Part shown: positions 1-7,806 of the stretch, one piece after another | Layout of the letters: each line of letters begins with the position of its first letter | Numbering within the stretch: the stretch's first letter is position 1 | Assembly (NCBI GenBank): GCA_022799355.1 | Contig: JAAWOG010000019.1 | Location: forward strand, 1-52,630 | Reading direction: 5' to 3' | Source of the DNA: Lachnospiraceae bacterium | GTDB lineage: Bacteria; Bacillota; Clostridia; Lachnospirales; Lachnospiraceae | Length of the DNA: 52,630 nucleotides | Notes under the pieces: model-generated | Databases searched by the model: none | What the model saw: only the letters and a program-made list of their open reading frames with translations | Told to the model about the DNA's origin: nothing | Translations under genes and position numbers: made by a program

Positions 1-198
1 GCTCAGAGCTACGGCATACATACCGTCCATATAATCCCCTGCCATTTTTTCCAACTCATTGATATTTTCTCCAACCGTGCTCATCCAGTTTGTTTCGAAG
101 GCTTTTGCCATATATTCCATTTCCTCCCCATGCATCGTAGGGGAAGAAAGCCATATCCTTTTATCAAATGGTCTTAACTCTTCACTGCTTTTAAACAA
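1..198 (-). CDS. DegT/DnrJ/EryC1-family sugar aminotransferase, N-terminal part (runs off the window)
   Basis: The first 66 codons of a leftward gene, open to the window edge. The start is a TTG at 198-196, preceded on the minus strand by GGAAGG at 215-210. The peptide reads FDKRIWLSSPTMHGEE, then AFETNWMSTVGENINELE and ending YAVALS. This is the characteristic opening of PLP-dependent sugar aminotransferases of the DegT/PglE type, in which the cofactor and substrate loops follow. Such enzymes transaminate UDP-4-keto-6-deoxy sugars. The divergent dehydratase gene at 1216-3093 would supply that kind of substrate, so the two may act in one pathway (bacillosamine- or legionaminate-type sugars). 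That link is inference. The gene sits just behind an intrinsic terminator and a LoaP-type antiterminator gene. It probably opens a glycan operon continuing outside the window. The catalytic lysine lies beyond the edge, so activity cannot be judged. Confidence 0.8.
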   Translation of the reverse strand, partial: MFKSSEELRPFDKRIWLSSPTMHGEEMEYMAKAFETNWMSTVGENINELEKMAGDYMDGMYAVALS

Positions 199-216
199 TT
201 TTTTATCTTTCCTTCC

Positions 217-241
217 AAAAAAACAAGCGCCTATCGGCGCT
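217..241 (-). terminator. Intrinsic terminator between loaP and the aminotransferase gene
   Basis: Read on the minus strand, AGCGCC (241-236), loop GATA and GGCGCT (231-226) form a 6-bp GC-rich stem, followed by TG and seven T residues (223-217). It lies 18 bases after the loaP stop codon. Its T-tract directly abuts the GGAAGG ribosome binding site of the next gene. Unless read through, it would stop transcription before the aminotransferase gene. That is the arrangement expected for a target of processive antitermination by the adjacent NusG paralog (inference). Confidence 0.75.
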
Positions 242-259
242 CCAAAAATAGTTACCACT

Positions 260-790
260 CTATTTCTTTCGTATCATCTCAATCCCCAAGTGGAGAATCG
301 TCTTTCTTCCCAAGAATTCTACTTCAACCTCTGCCTTTCGTTTATGCAGATTGATTCTCTTTATCATACCATCCATATCCTTAAGCGGCCCGGAAAGGAT
401 TTTCACCTCCTCATTCTCTTTCACTTCTATCCGTGAAAGGGGCACATCTCCGCTCATCTTTCCAGCACGATCTGCCGATACGATTTTCTCAAGCCACATC
501 GTCTCCTGATCAGTAAGCGCCGCAATAAATTCTTTCTCCCACCCAAGAAGCTTCGTCATCACAGGAATACGCTTTAAATCCAGATACAACTCCTCCACAT
601 TTTCGCTGCTTATAAACACATATCCGGGCAACAACTTTTCATGCCTGTCCCGCCATTCCCCGTGAAATTTCTTTCTCACATGCCGCATCGGATGAAAACA
701 GGAAGTATATAATTCTTTCGACACTCTTTCCATAATATACTTTTCTGTCTCTGTTTCCTTCCCTGGCGTCACCTGTATCACATAATACAC
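260..790 (-). CDS. loaP: LoaP-type NusG paralog, transcription antiterminator
   Basis: A 176-residue protein with the NusG layout. The N-terminal NGN domain opens MYYVIQVTPGKETETEKY, with later strands LLPGYVFISSENVEELY and IPVMTKLLGWE. The C-terminal KOW domain starts near residue 122 with VKENEEVKILSGPLKDMDG. The sequence differs from housekeeping NusG (usually WYVLQ with RAMVEEE-like segments) and fits the LoaP subgroup known from Firmicutes. LoaP binds elongating RNA polymerase together with a leader-RNA hairpin and lets it pass intrinsic terminators in long polysaccharide or antibiotic operons. The start ATG at 790 has GGAG about seven bases upstream. A terminator and the first gene of a probable glycan operon follow immediately, so this protein likely controls the operon to the left, and perhaps the long operon at 3165-25179. 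UpxY/TaA-like NusG paralogs are the alternative reading, but LoaP is the form usual in Clostridia. Confidence 0.85.
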   Translation of the reverse strand: MYYVIQVTPGKETETEKYIMERVSKELYTSCFHPMRHVRKKFHGEWRDRHEKLLPGYVFISSENVEELYLDLKRIPVMTKLLGWEKEFIAALTDQETMWLEKIVSADRAGKMSGDVPLSRIEVKENEEVKILSGPLKDMDGMIKRINLHKRKAEVEVEFLGRKTILHLGIEMIRKK

Positions 791-1018
791 TCCATTCCCC
801 TCCGCATTATGGTAAATTCCATAAAACCTGCAGGCATAAAACTGTTTTCAGGGTAAGCTTCGCCATTTATGCACAGAAAATTCTTCTTTACATAACTGAA
901 AATGATACATACTTCTTGCTTCCGGTAAGCATTTTTCTGCATCCGAATATGTGATATCCCCAAAAGTTCAAGTGCCCACGCTTCAAGAACTCTCAAAATG
1001 ATATTTTGTATCAAAGTG

Positions 1019-1047
1019 ATTTTAACACTCCAAAGATAAAAAAGCAA
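1019..1047 (-). promoter_or_regulatory. Probable sigma-A promoter for loaP
   Basis: On the minus strand, TTGCTT (1047-1042) and TAAAAT (1024-1019) are separated by 17 bases. An extended -10 TG stands one base before the TAAAAT. The -35 match is weak but the spacing and the -10 are good. No experimental support is available. Confidence 0.5.
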
Positions 1048-1129
1048 CCGCTAATTTATTTTCAAAAGCCTATCGCATACTATTCTTCCCACTTCTAACA
1101 ACATTTAACAATATATGCATATCTTCTCA

Positions 1130-1158
1130 TTGTAATTTTTACTGTTTTGATGTAGAAT
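1130..1158 (+). promoter_or_regulatory. Probable sigma-A promoter for the dehydratase gene
   Basis: TTGTAA (1130-1135) and TAGAAT (1153-1158) are separated by exactly 17 bases, about 50 bases ahead of the GTG start at 1216, in an AT-rich stretch. Confidence 0.6.
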
Positions 1159-1215
1159 ATGAAAGATATTGTGTATCCCAATATAAACTAAATAAATTTT
1201 AATAGAGGCGTAGCT

Positions 1216-3093
1216 GTGAAAACAAAATTTAATTTATGGAATATTCCCATCAGCCGAATTATCATTCTGCTAATATTAGATCTGATTTCCGTGGTACTTG
1301 CATCCTATGGTGCCTTATATTGGCGATTTGAGTTCAGCTTTGAGGGCCAGTTCCTTGAATATGCGGAATTTGCAACTGTCCTTCTTCCCTTCGATCTAGT
1401 AATTACGGTTGTTATATTTTGGGCATTAAAACTCTACAAAAGTGTATGGCGCTATGCCAGTACTAACGAACTGATCAATATTTCCGTTGCATGTATCATT
1501 TGTTTCTTTGTTCAAATTATCCTGGTTGCCTTTCTTCCTATCAGGATGCCTAGAAGTTACTACCCGATGTATGCATTTCTATTGATGATCATGGTTTGTG
1601 GTACCCGGTTCAGCTACAGGATCATTCGTATGTTTAACAATAAAAGGCTCTCTATTTCGAACGATCCCGAAAAGAAAAATACAATGGTGATTGGCGCTGG
1701 TGCTGCCGGAAATGCCATTATAAAAGAGATTGAATCCAGTACTTATATTAATATGAGAGTAATGTGCGTCATAGATGATGATCCCGGATGCCATAAGAAA
1801 CTGCTTCGCGGCATTCCCATTGTCGGCGATCGGACATGCATTCAGGATGCGGCGGAAGCTTATCACATAGAAGAAATCATTATCGCTATCCCCTCCGCTT
1901 CCAGGCTCAAAGTCAGAGAAATCTTGGAAATCTGCAAAGAGACCGGATGTAAAATGCAGCTTGTTCCTGGTATGTATCAGCTTATAAACGGCGATGTCAA
2001 CGTTTCTTCCCTGCGCCAGGTGCAAATCGAAGACCTGCTCGGCAGGGATCCTATTGAAGTGAATGTAGATGAAATCATCGGTTATGTAAAAAATAAAGTT
2101 GTGATGGTTACCGGTGGAGGCGGTTCCATTGGCAGCGAACTTTGCCGCCAGGTCGCCGGACATGGTCCAAAACAACTTATCATTGTAGATATCTATGAAA
2201 ATAATGCCTATGATATCCAACAGGAGCTTAAGGGAAAACATCCTGACCTGAATCTGACAGTACTGATTGCTTCCGTGAGAAATACCGCACGTATGAATAC
2301 AATTTTTCAGACGTATCATCCTGATATTATTTATCATGCAGCCGCCCACAAGCATGTTCCGCTGATGGAAGACAGCCCTATTGAAGCTATTAAAAATAAT
2401 GTATTTGGTACTTTGAAAACCGCAACAGCCGCCGGAGAAAACGGTGCAAAGAAATTTGTTCTTATCTCTACTGATAAAGCGGTAAATCCGACCAATATTA
2501 TGGGGGCATCCAAACGAATTTGCGAAATGATTATACAGCAGCTAAACCAGAAATATTCCACTGAATTTGTGGCTGTCAGATTCGGCAATGTGCTGGGAAG
2601 TAATGGCAGTGTTATCCCTTTATTCAAAAAGCAGATTGAACAGGGCGGACCTGTCACAGTAACCCATAAGGATATAATCCGTTATTTTATGACTATACCG
2701 GAAGCTGTTTCTTTAGTATTGCAGGCTGGTGCTTATGCCAAAGGCGGAGAAATCTTTATCCTGGATATGGGAGAACCGGTACGAATATATGATTTAGCTG
2801 AAAATCTTATTAAACTCTCCGGATATATTCCAGGAGAGGACATTGAAATCAAAATTACCGGTCTGCGTCCTGGTGAAAAATTATATGAAGAATTATTGAT
2901 GAGTGAAGAAGGTATGAAAGATACTGCCAATCATCTAATCCATATAGGCAAACCCATTGAAGTAGATGAAAATGAATTCAAAGAAGGGCTTGACGCACTT
3001 GCAGGTGTTGTCGCAGACGAAGGGAAAAAGCCTGAAGATGTGCGTGCAGTCGTAAAAAGAATGGTTCCTACTTATGTATATCAAAAGACCTGA
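1216..3093 (+). CDS. Membrane-bound UDP-sugar 4,6-dehydratase/epimerase, PglF/CapD/FlaA1 family
   Basis: A 625-residue enzyme of the long CapD/PglF type. Four hydrophobic segments lie at about residues 14-34, 53-72, 86-108 and 115-130. An N-terminal Rossmann region with GAGAAGNA at 160-167 follows. The catalytic SDR domain has the NAD-binding motif TGGGGSIGSE at 299-308 and the active-site stretch STDKAVNPTNIMGASK at 418-433, where the Thr-Asp-Lys, Met and Lys typical of inverting/retaining 4,6-dehydratases are present. Known relatives convert UDP-GlcNAc to UDP-4-keto-6-deoxy-hexosamine at the inner membrane face. The start is a GTG with AGAGGCG about six bases upstream. It is transcribed alone to the right, from its own promoter and into its own terminator. 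It lies divergent from loaP and a DegT-type aminotransferase gene, so its product may feed 4-amino-sugar synthesis there. The exact substrate cannot be told from sequence. Confidence 0.9.
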   Translation: MKTKFNLWNIPISRIIILLILDLISVVLASYGALYWRFEFSFEGQFLEYAEFATVLLPFDLVITVVIFWALKLYKSVWRYASTNELINISVACIICFFVQIILVAFLPIRMPRSYYPMYAFLLMIMVCGTRFSYRIIRMFNNKRLSISNDPEKKNTMVIGAGAAGNAIIKEIESSTYINMRVMCVIDDDPGCHKKLLRGIPIVGDRTCIQDAAEAYHIEEIIIAIPSASRLKVREILEICKETGCKMQLVPGMYQLINGDVNVSSLRQVQIEDLLGRDPIEVNVDEIIGYVKNKVVMVTGGGGSIGSELCRQVAGHGPKQLIIVDIYENNAYDIQQELKGKHPDLNLTVLIASVRNTARMNTIFQTYHPDIIYHAAAHKHVPLMEDSPIEAIKNNVFGTLKTATAAGENGAKKFVLISTDKAVNPTNIMGASKRICEMIIQQLNQKYSTEFVAVRFGNVLGSNGSVIPLFKKQIEQGGPVTVTHKDIIRYFMTIPEAVSLVLQAGAYAKGGEIFILDMGEPVRIYDLAENLIKLSGYIPGEDIEIKITGLRPGEKLYEELLMSEEGMKDTANHLIHIGKPIEVDENEFKEGLDALAGVVADEGKKPEDVRAVVKRMVPTYVYQKT

Positions 3094-3096
3094 TGC

Positions 3097-3127
3097 AAAG
3101 ACCAAGGGAGAATCTCCCTGGTCTTTA
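3097..3127. terminator. Hairpin between converging genes, probable terminator
   Basis: AAAGACC and AGGGAG on the left pair with CTCCCT and GGTCTTT on the right, giving a 13-bp stem with one bulged A and a three-base loop. It begins four bases after the stop codon of the dehydratase gene and lies 38 bases from the end of the converging gene at 3165. The T-rich tail is modest (CTTTACTTAATT). It may serve both directions. Confidence 0.7.
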
Positions 3128-3164
3128 CTTAATTATACATATCGGCGCAAGTGATCGCATATAC

Positions 3165-4751
3165 TCAAAATTTCTCTTCTCTTTCTTCTTCAATCTTCTC
3201 TAAAAATTTTGGTGTAAAAAATACTAACAATAATATCATCTGTCCCGGATACCAGACTGATTCTGCAAGTCCGTATCCCCCCCAGAAAACTATATACAAA
3301 ATACAAATAAGCGCATCTCCTCGCCCCTCCAGTATTTTTTTTATACTTATAAGCATCAGCATCACCATAACGATCACAAACAGAACCGCTGATGGAATTC
3401 CATAATAGTACCAAAATTGAACAAAGGTATTTTGAGTATGCCAGACGTAATGTCCCTCAAGTTCCGGAATATTATGCCCCTCCGCTGCATAATGCCCTTT
3501 TAAATTTCCATTCCTTAAATAATATTTCCAAAACTCAAGCCGAATGGAAACTGATCTGTCTACTGTCCTAACTCTTTCTCCTGTCTCAGAAGCTGTTGTC
3601 GGCGCTGCCGCCTGCACAGTAATTAATCCTGCCTGCTCTTCGCCAAAAACCATTTTGAAAATTGGTTTGATCCTTCCCATTAAACCGTCTGAAAAAGTTT
3701 CCCAGGAAACATATTTTTCCGAATCCCACGGATCAAAAGAGTGTACTCTATATATATTATATTCCCAATCATACCACACGGGGTGATGAAATATGGGGGG
3801 CAAATAGCGTGCTGCACCAAATGTAATAGGTATACTAATACCAGCCACCACAATATACATACATAATTTTTTCAAAAATTGCCCGGACTTATATTTTAAA
3901 CTGTGAAAATCTGCAAATATTACATAGAAAAATCCTGTTATAAACATCGACATCCATGCCGTTCTGCATCCTGTCATAAAACTAAATGCGGACATTATCC
4001 CCGCAAATATAAAACATAAAATCTCTTTCCACTTCTTCTCTTTCATTTTACGAATATTGTACAATCTTATCAAAAAAGCTATCCACACTATACCGTAAAA
4101 CAAAGCATTCATATTGCAATTACTATATATCCCCTTATAACGTACCTCATCATATGGCCGAAAGACAAACGCCGCTCCCTGTAGCAAAAAAAACGCTGTA
4201 ATAATACCATCCAGCATCCCCTCTTTCAGCATATCCATATCTTTCTTGCTGTATTTCGTGTGGTAAAACAACCCAAATATTACCAGGTACCACCCAGGCC
4301 ATATATCTTCATTTACCGAAAACAGCATCCAAAGCAGCATTGCTGCTGCAACCATTTCTAACTTACAAAAATTAAGCTTTTTAATTTTATAAACAGCCAC
4401 ATCCAGAAATATCTTTATCACAAATATTCCCAGGAGCCAGATATTCAAAATTGCCGTCAGAAGTTGATCACGAAAGATTACCGCTTGATTAAGATTCCAC
4501 CAGTAATAAGCAGTCAGTAGTGCACCGATGGCAACTATCGAATATAAGATATAGACAGGCTTCAAAAATTCCTTTGGTGAATATGCACTAAATAATATAG
4601 CCGCCATCACCACCCCTGTCATATTAATTGTCCATGCCCAAATAGCTCCCGCCTGCGATCCTCTCGTCCAGTCAATAATAAACAGCAAGGTAAAACACAG
4701 CATGTATAAGAATCTTTTACTAACAACATATTCCTTAATCGATTTCACCAT
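3165..4751 (-). CDS. O-antigen ligase/polymerase-like polytopic membrane protein
   Basis: About 528 residues with ten or more hydrophobic segments, spread from residue ~12 to the C-terminus. A large extracytoplasmic loop (about residues 315-440) precedes the last membrane spans. The segment FMTGCRTAWMSMFITGF (about residue 260) resembles the Arg-bearing motif of the Wzy_C/O-antigen ligase superfamily (RfaL, Wzy and teichuronic-acid polymerases). Members join or polymerise lipid-linked glycans on the outer membrane face. The start chosen is the ATG at 4751 because GGAGAG stands five bases upstream. A GTG eight codons earlier (4775) is possible. It is the last gene of the long leftward operon. 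A run of seven G residues (minus strand, 3283-3277) lies near the 3' end, in frame. An EpsG protein in the same operon is a second polymerase candidate, so this one may be the ligase that attaches the chain to the wall (inference). Confidence 0.7.
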   Translation of the reverse strand: MVKSIKEYVVSKRFLYMLCFTLLFIIDWTRGSQAGAIWAWTINMTGVVMAAILFSAYSPKEFLKPVYILYSIVAIGALLTAYYWWNLNQAVIFRDQLLTAILNIWLLGIFVIKIFLDVAVYKIKKLNFCKLEMVAAAMLLWMLFSVNEDIWPGWYLVIFGLFYHTKYSKKDMDMLKEGMLDGIITAFFLLQGAAFVFRPYDEVRYKGIYSNCNMNALFYGIVWIAFLIRLYNIRKMKEKKWKEILCFIFAGIMSAFSFMTGCRTAWMSMFITGFFYVIFADFHSLKYKSGQFLKKLCMYIVVAGISIPITFGAARYLPPIFHHPVWYDWEYNIYRVHSFDPWDSEKYVSWETFSDGLMGRIKPIFKMVFGEEQAGLITVQAAAPTTASETGERVRTVDRSVSIRLEFWKYYLRNGNLKGHYAAEGHNIPELEGHYVWHTQNTFVQFWYYYGIPSAVLFVIVMVMLMLISIKKILEGRGDALICILYIVFWGGYGLAESVWYPGQMILLLVFFTPKFLEKIEEEREEKF

Positions 4752-4780
4752 AAATTCTCTCCATGTCAGATTCACGGTCT

Positions 4781-6796
4781 CTAATTGCGTGATACAAGCT
4801 CATACACCCAAACCCCGTAATAACTCTCCTCCGTCTCAAACACCCCAAACAACTCCATCCCCAGCCTCTCCACATTCTCCTTCTCTATCTCCGCCGCTGA
4901 AAACAGGTATCTGCATCCCATTTCCTTCATCTTTACCGTATTTAACACCAGTTTACTATACTGAAAATCCGCATCCTTTGCCAGATAATAATAATTTTGA
5001 CTCTCCTCCGTAAACAGGTAACATCTGCTTCCCCAGTCATCAAAATACCCTTTCATAGCAGGGCATTTTTCCAGTTCCTCCTCTATGATCTCACGAAATT
5101 CATGCTTATATTCCAGACTATAATTATTAGAATAGCCGTCAATACAATAAAATCCTGCCTCCAGAGCCACCGCCGGACACATACCAAGGCTTGCAACCCG
5201 ATATTCCTCCTGCCTTAATCCCGTCTTCTCAAAAACAGACTCTTCTATTCCCTGCATCAGATCTTCCGCAAAATAGTCAGCCCAGCTCATCAGCCCCACA
5301 TTACGATTATTTTTATACTGGCTTTTATTCAGAATCCAGATACTGTTCTGCCTGATATTCCATGCCGTAGGTATCAGCATGATAAGAATAAGTACACCGG
5401 CAAAAATATCCCCCGATATTCCTGGTACCCCATTCCATTTATTCCATCTCTCAGGTATCTCCCGTCGGGAAGCAGACTTTTCTGTCCTTTCCTCCCTTTT
5501 CCTTATGCGGAGAAAATCATGATCCCGCCAGATCAGCCCTGCAGCAAGTCCCGCCGCCACATACCATGTTGTTGGAAATATCCAGTATACCCGCTGCGGT
5601 GCAAAGTAATGAAAAAAGCCATGAACGCTGTTCCTGAAATCCACCACGATCTGCGACTGACAAAAACCATAAAATAACGCAGCCAATATATTAATCAGCA
5701 GGATCAGCACCAGCCACACATACATACTGCGGCACTGCGGCACCTTCTCACTATCTTCTCTGCCTATATCGAATCTGTCTTTTTCCGCAGTCTGATATCT
5801 CCACGTCCTCCACCGAAAAGCATAAAAAACCACAACCACCAGAATCGGTAAAATAAGTTTCTGATGAAAACTAAACGCATGCTGCGCACTGTTCAGAAAA
5901 ACATCCTTCACACAGCCCCAAAAATCACTGTTCCCGGTAATCACCATCTCTTCCCGATGGCTCACATAACCCCCGCTCCCCATAAGGAGTTCTGAAAACA
6001 GCGAAAAATTCACTACCATATAAACAAGTAGAAGTTCCAGACTTCCCAAAAGAAATACTTTGTTTCTTGTTCTAATCTCCTGCTTTTTCGGCATCCATTG
6101 TGACGCAGCCGCATATCTCATTTCTGCCGGATTTCGCCCCGATATCATCTGCCCGCCATGCTCCGGCAAATATCTGTCCTTCCGAAACCACCGCACCAGA
6201 ATCAATACATCCGCCAGGGCAACACCCCCAAGCGCCACATACCCAAGCAGCACCAGATTGGCTCCCAGCCCAAAATACAAAATAAGCAGTCCGTCTATTA
6301 TAACATGTTTTTGTCTATATAAACAGAGAAAAGCATAAAATATTAACGGTCCCCCTACGATCGACAGCCCGTAAACCGGCTGATACGGCAAAAACATAAA
6401 CATCCCGCCGCACAAAAACCCTATTACGCCGTTTCCTGTGAGCTCTTTCACACACAGATACATTCCTATATAAGCTGTTGCCGCAACAATAACATATTGT
6501 ATCATAAAAGCCTGAAACACCGGAAACAATCTATAAAGCGGTATAAAAATACATGCCGACACACTCATACCGCCCTTCGGCACGCCTCCCAGCATCTCAG
6601 GATAGCTCTTTACCCCCGAAAAAAGATACTTCCCATTCAACACATAAGTAAACAACGTCTCATCCAACTGATCATTGATCTCAATGACACAATCCTTTCC
6701 CAACAGAAAAAAGTAGGAAAAGAAAACAACCAGAAGCGGCAGCACCATCCAAAGCAGATTATTCAGTTTCGGAACTATCTTTTGTCTGAACATCAT
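4781..6796 (-). CDS. Large polytopic membrane protein, DUF6044/YkoS-like
   Basis: 671 residues. An N-terminal membrane span (VLPLLVVFFSYFFLLG) is followed by a first outer loop with EINDQLDE, then about ten further spans. The C-terminal soluble domain of about 150 residues contains FYCIDGYSNNYSLEYKH and, later, YFDDWGSRCYLF. That C-terminal pattern is what I remember of the DUF6044 family (Bacillus YkoS and relatives). The Asp/Glu pair in the first outer loop also fits GT-C glycosyltransferases, which use polyprenyl-phosphate sugars outside the membrane. The ATG at 6796 has AAGGAG six bases upstream and overlaps the stop of the preceding GT2 gene, so translation is probably coupled. No substrate can be named. 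The family assignment is from memory of the motif and not from a search. Confidence 0.6.
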   Translation of the reverse strand: MMFRQKIVPKLNNLLWMVLPLLVVFFSYFFLLGKDCVIEINDQLDETLFTYVLNGKYLFSGVKSYPEMLGGVPKGGMSVSACIFIPLYRLFPVFQAFMIQYVIVAATAYIGMYLCVKELTGNGVIGFLCGGMFMFLPYQPVYGLSIVGGPLIFYAFLCLYRQKHVIIDGLLILYFGLGANLVLLGYVALGGVALADVLILVRWFRKDRYLPEHGGQMISGRNPAEMRYAAASQWMPKKQEIRTRNKVFLLGSLELLLVYMVVNFSLFSELLMGSGGYVSHREEMVITGNSDFWGCVKDVFLNSAQHAFSFHQKLILPILVVVVFYAFRWRTWRYQTAEKDRFDIGREDSEKVPQCRSMYVWLVLILLINILAALFYGFCQSQIVVDFRNSVHGFFHYFAPQRVYWIFPTTWYVAAGLAAGLIWRDHDFLRIRKREERTEKSASRREIPERWNKWNGVPGISGDIFAGVLILIMLIPTAWNIRQNSIWILNKSQYKNNRNVGLMSWADYFAEDLMQGIEESVFEKTGLRQEEYRVASLGMCPAVALEAGFYCIDGYSNNYSLEYKHEFREIIEEELEKCPAMKGYFDDWGSRCYLFTEESQNYYYLAKDADFQYSKLVLNTVKMKEMGCRYLFSAAEIEKENVERLGMELFGVFETEESYYGVWVYELVSRN

Positions 6797-7788
6797 CCTG
6801 CACTCCTTAAGGCCCGATGAACCTTCCGTATCAGCACCGGCATTACGGAAAATAATAACAAGTACGCTTTCTGTTTCCCCGTCAGCTCCTGATTTCTCAA
6901 AATCTCCCCTCTGTTTTCCCTCAGATGCCGGACAATTCCCTGATACTGCCCATTTCTTCCATTCATATCCCGAATCGGAATATGCAGCATATAGTCCAGC
7001 CTCTGGTACAGCCCGAACCGCAGCGCCGTTTTCTCCAACTCCGGATAATGCTTTCTCACAAGATCCGTCACCATATCCGCATTTTCCACATTATCCCCAT
7101 ATACACGGGAGAATTTCAACACCGAACCGGTCCTGGTATTACTGCCGCTCTTATAAAATACATTATATACCCTCTCAGGAATACTGACGATCCCTTTTAT
7201 TTCCGGCAGCATCTTCACCAGTACATGAAAATCCTCATTCAGCTTTCCTTCCGGAAATCCCTGTTTTTCAAAAAGTGACGCTTCTGTCAGTTTGGTGCAG
7301 AACGAACAGTCCCCCTTATGCAGCAAAAGTTCCCGCATAAAATTTTCTCCCTCATACACCACCCGCTTATCAGGCGGAACACAGATATCCTGCAAATGGT
7401 TCCCCTGCTCGTCAATCTCCCGGCGTCCGCCCTGGGCAATGGGCATCTCTGTTTCCTGCATCGCCCGATAAAGCCTCTCATACATAAAAGGCTCGATAAA
7501 ATCATCACTGTCCACAAATCCGAGATACTTCCCCTTCGCCTCCGAAATCCCCAGATTCCGCGCCGAAGAGGAACCGCCGTTTGGTTTATGAAATACACGA
7601 ATCCGGCTATCTTTCTTCCGAAGCTCATCCACCAGTTTTTCCGTCCCGTCTGTGGAACCATCATCTACCAGCAATATTTCCAGTCTCTCCCAGGTCTGCG
7701 CCAAAACGGAATCCACACAGCGCTCCAGATATTCTTTTATATTATAAACAGGAATTATAACACTGATCAGCTCCTGCTCTCTCTCCAT
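6793..7788 (-). CDS. Family 2 glycosyltransferase
   Basis: 331 residues with a GT-A fold. The opening is LISVIIPVYNIKEYLERCVDS, the nucleotide-binding stretch LLVDDGSTDGT lies near residue 40, and GSSSARNLGI and the metal-binding FVDSDDFIEP lie near residues 70-100. It matches the common capsular/EPS GT2 type (EpsH/CpsJ-like), which adds one sugar from an NDP-donor to the lipid-linked repeat unit in the cytosol. No membrane span is evident. The ATG at 7788 has GGAG about eight bases upstream. Its stop overlaps the next start by four bases (ATGA), in keeping with one operon. The donor and acceptor cannot be deduced. Confidence 0.9.
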   Translation of the reverse strand: MEREQELISVIIPVYNIKEYLERCVDSVLAQTWERLEILLVDDGSTDGTEKLVDELRKKDSRIRVFHKPNGGSSSARNLGISEAKGKYLGFVDSDDFIEPFMYERLYRAMQETEMPIAQGGRREIDEQGNHLQDICVPPDKRVVYEGENFMRELLLHKGDCSFCTKLTEASLFEKQGFPEGKLNEDFHVLVKMLPEIKGIVSIPERVYNVFYKSGSNTRTGSVLKFSRVYGDNVENADMVTDLVRKHYPELEKTALRFGLYQRLDYMLHIPIRDMNGRNGQYQGIVRHLRENRGEILRNQELTGKQKAYLLLFSVMPVLIRKVHRALRSAG

Positions 7789-7806
7789 AGGCTTCTCTCC
7801 GCTCTT

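Larger units (their letters stand above)
791..1215. other. Divergent intergenic region with the loaP leader
   Basis: 425 bases between loaP and the divergent dehydratase gene. I see no convincing protein gene. An 89-codon minus-strand frame at 778-1047 overlaps the loaP start, lacks a recognisable domain, and begins almost at the predicted loaP promoter. With the promoter at 1019-1047, loaP would have an unusually long 5' leader of roughly 220 bases. That leader contains an imperfect hairpin on the minus strand near 992-966 (arms AGTTC and GAACT). A long structured leader would suit antiterminator loading or autoregulation, which is inference. The right part is AT-rich and holds the promoter for 1216-3093. 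Confidence 0.5.

Noticed and set aside
59-436. 125-codon plus-strand frame at the left edge
   Set aside because: It is antisense to the clear aminotransferase and loaP coding sequences and lacks family features.
778-1047. 89-codon minus-strand frame upstream of loaP as a small gene
   Set aside because: It overlaps the loaP start, has no recognisable domain and starts almost at the predicted promoter, so it lies in the loaP leader.
1579-2355. 258-codon minus-strand frame opposite the dehydratase gene
   Set aside because: It is a shadow of the PglF/CapD-like coding sequence, with no ribosome site or domain of its own.
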